The position numbers were made by a program, and so were the translations under genes. A stretch of 15,895 nucleotides of DNA from an uncultured Bacteroidales bacterium (GTDB lineage Bacteria > Bacteroidota > Bacteroidia > Bacteroidales > UBA932): the NCBI GenBank assembly GCA_946184255.1, contig CAMHFA010000006.1, positions 1 through 15,895 of the forward strand. The letters run 5' to 3'. The notes under the pieces were generated by a model that was not told the DNA's origin, made no database searches, and worked only from the letters and a program-made list of their open reading frames with translations. Shown here piece by piece: positions 14,674 through 15,895 of the stretch (its first letter is position 1; each line of letters starts with the position of its first letter).

Positions 14674-15807
14674 ATGGCCGCTCTCGTAAAGAACCCATTC
14701 ATACTGACACCTTTCGTGCCGGAAGAATATTTCTGCGACAGGGAAAAAGAGACAACTCTTCTTTGCAAGCATATCCTTAACGGAAGAAATGTGGCCTTGT
14801 TCGCAGACAGGAGGCTTGGAAAAACCGGGTTGATACGTCACTGCTTCGAACAGAAAGAGATAAAGGACAATTTCAACACATTCCTCGTGGACATATATTC
14901 AGCGGGCAGTCTGAAAGAAATGACCTCTCTTTTTGCAAAGGAAGTGTTTTCGACCGCCTCAACGGTAACTGGACTGAAAGATCGCTTGCTGAAAGGTATC
15001 AAGTCCATAAAACCAACAGTTGAATTCAACCAGCTGACATCCTCCATTTCCTTTTCTGCCGGTATCGGTGACATAACTGAACCAGAGAGATCCCTCGAAG
15101 AGATTCTGTCAGTTCTGGACTCGCTGAAGAAACCCACGGTCATTGCAATCGACGAGTTCCAGACTATACAGAATTTCAAGGAGAGCAATGTGGAAGCATT
15201 TCTCAGGACAGCCTTCCAGAAATGCAAAAGATGCCTGTTCATCTACACCGGTAGCATCAATCATTCAATAAACAACATATTCAAGTCGCCGGACAAGCCG
15301 TTCTACAACAGCGCTGTCATGATGACGATTGACGTGATAGACAGGGAAGTCTATCGTGAATTTGCACAAAGGATGTTCCGTTCTTATGGTAAAGACATAG
15401 ACGAAGGACTGGTCTACAAATGTTATGACTATTTTGACGGAATCACCTGGTACAACCAGCTGTTGATGAACGAAGCCTTCGCACAGACCGAAAGGGGGGA
15501 GACAATTGACGAGGATAGCTTTGATTCAGTTTACGAAGCTATCATCACCCAGCAGGATTTCTCTTACATGGAACTGTTCTCCCGCTTCTCAGAAAAACAG
15601 AAGACACTGCTGATGGCCATCGCCAGGGAAGGAAAGGAAGGAGCCTCTGTAACTTCGCAGGATTTCATGACGAGATACAGCATCGGTCCTACCAGTTCAA
15701 TCCAAACCGCTTGTTCTGCTCTGAAGAAGAATAATTTCATAACCGACAATGGCAGCCGGAAACAAATAACTGACTTGATTTTCAGGGATTGGCTTAGAAA
15801 GAATTGA
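14674..15807 (+). CDS. AAA-type P-loop ATPase with C-terminal winged-helix-like domain
   Basis: This is a 377-residue cytoplasmic protein. The ATG at 14674 is preferred over an in-frame TTG at 14650 because the latter overlaps the -7 box. The start NPFILTPFVPEEYFCDRE is typical of a Bacteroidetes ATPase family related to Pfam ATPase_2/ORC-like proteins. Walker A is ADRRLGKT (44-51), with Ala replacing the usual first Gly; Walker B is VIAIDEFQ (156-163) with D160 and E161; the sensor-1 region is FIYTGS (189-194). The C-terminal part (about 300-377: RFSEKQKTLLMAIA ... TSSIQTACSALKKNNFITD ... FRDWL) reads as a winged helix, suggesting DNA or partner binding. Members are widespread and poorly characterised; the role is unknown and no link to the glycan genes is evident. 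It has its own consensus promoter and CGTAA array. An open frame starts 4 nt after its stop and may be co-transcribed. Confidence 0.88.
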   Translation: MAALVKNPFILTPFVPEEYFCDREKETTLLCKHILNGRNVALFADRRLGKTGLIRHCFEQKEIKDNFNTFLVDIYSAGSLKEMTSLFAKEVFSTASTVTGLKDRLLKGIKSIKPTVEFNQLTSSISFSAGIGDITEPERSLEEILSVLDSLKKPTVIAIDEFQTIQNFKESNVEAFLRTAFQKCKRCLFIYTGSINHSINNIFKSPDKPFYNSAVMMTIDVIDREVYREFAQRMFRSYGKDIDEGLVYKCYDYFDGITWYNQLLMNEAFAQTERGETIDEDSFDSVYEAIITQQDFSYMELFSRFSEKQKTLLMAIAREGKEGASVTSQDFMTRYSIGPTSSIQTACSALKKNNFITDNGSRKQITDLIFRDWLRKN

Positions 15808-15811
15808 CTCA

Positions 15812-15895
15812 ATGAACCCCTTCGCACTGGCATACCGCGAGCAGCAGCAACTGTTCATTTTTGACAGGACTTATCTTCTTGGGACGCTTCTCAAG
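15812..15895 (+). CDS. N-terminal fragment of a probable membrane protein (possibly DUF6057-like)
   Basis: An open frame from the ATG at 15812 runs off the window edge after 28 codons: MNPFALAYREQQQLFIFDR, then TYLLGTLLK. It starts 4 nt after the ATPase stop. The segment YREQQQLFIFDRTYLL recalls the N-terminal region of DUF6057-type multi-pass membrane proteins of Bacteroidales (x-x-EQxQLFLF-x-x-x-YLxE), but only 28 residues are visible and this is from memory of the family. Function is unknown. Confidence 0.5.
   Translation, partial: MNPFALAYREQQQLFIFDRTYLLGTLLK

Overview
The window looks like a chromosomal segment of a gut- or rumen-type member of the Bacteroidales. The evidence is two SusC/SusD glycan-import pairs, GH92 alpha-mannosidase genes, start codons without Shine-Dalgarno sequences, and several exact matches to the Bacteroidetes -7 promoter box TAnnTTTG. 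Neither genus nor species can be read from it. It appears to be part of a polysaccharide utilisation locus aimed at mannose-containing glycans, but no sensor/regulator (HTCS, ECF sigma/anti-sigma, SusR) lies inside the window.

Layout. Positions 1-116 hold the last 37 codons of one GH92 gene (+). Positions 122-602 hold two small overlapping genes on the minus strand that resemble a toxin-antitoxin pair. A complete secreted GH92 enzyme follows at 677-3052 (+). Its coding sequence carries an in-frame fold-back element bounded by 14-bp perfect inverted repeats (1460-1571). A hairpin terminator at 3073-3109 separates it from a convergent susC-susD pair on the minus strand (susC 8410-4838, susD 4798-3122). 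A 425-bp AT-rich regulatory region (8411-8835) then leads to a second, divergent susC-susD pair on the plus strand (8836-12048 and 12068-14104), closed by a strong intrinsic terminator (14124-14153). A small lipoprotein gene (14161-14607), an AAA-type ATPase (14674-15807) with its own consensus promoter, and the start of a probable membrane-protein gene (15812 to the end) complete the window.

How the genes may work together (inference). Each SusC is a TonB-dependent outer-membrane channel and each SusD its surface glycan-binding lid. The two pairs differ in length and sequence and so probably import different glycans or different sizes of the same glycan. The GH92 enzymes would remove alpha-linked mannose from them.

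Most interesting signals. (1) The divergent susC genes have inverted, near-identical 5' ends, and the region between them holds a 17-bp perfect inverted repeat lying 47 and 48 nt upstream of the two start codons. The only consensus promoter seen between these repeats points toward the plus-strand susC, and the minus strand of the region contains no TTTG at all. This is the arrangement expected of an invertible promoter switch choosing between two importers. (2) The palindromic element inside the GH92 coding sequence. (3) The array of CGTAA motifs laid over the promoter and start of the ATPase gene.
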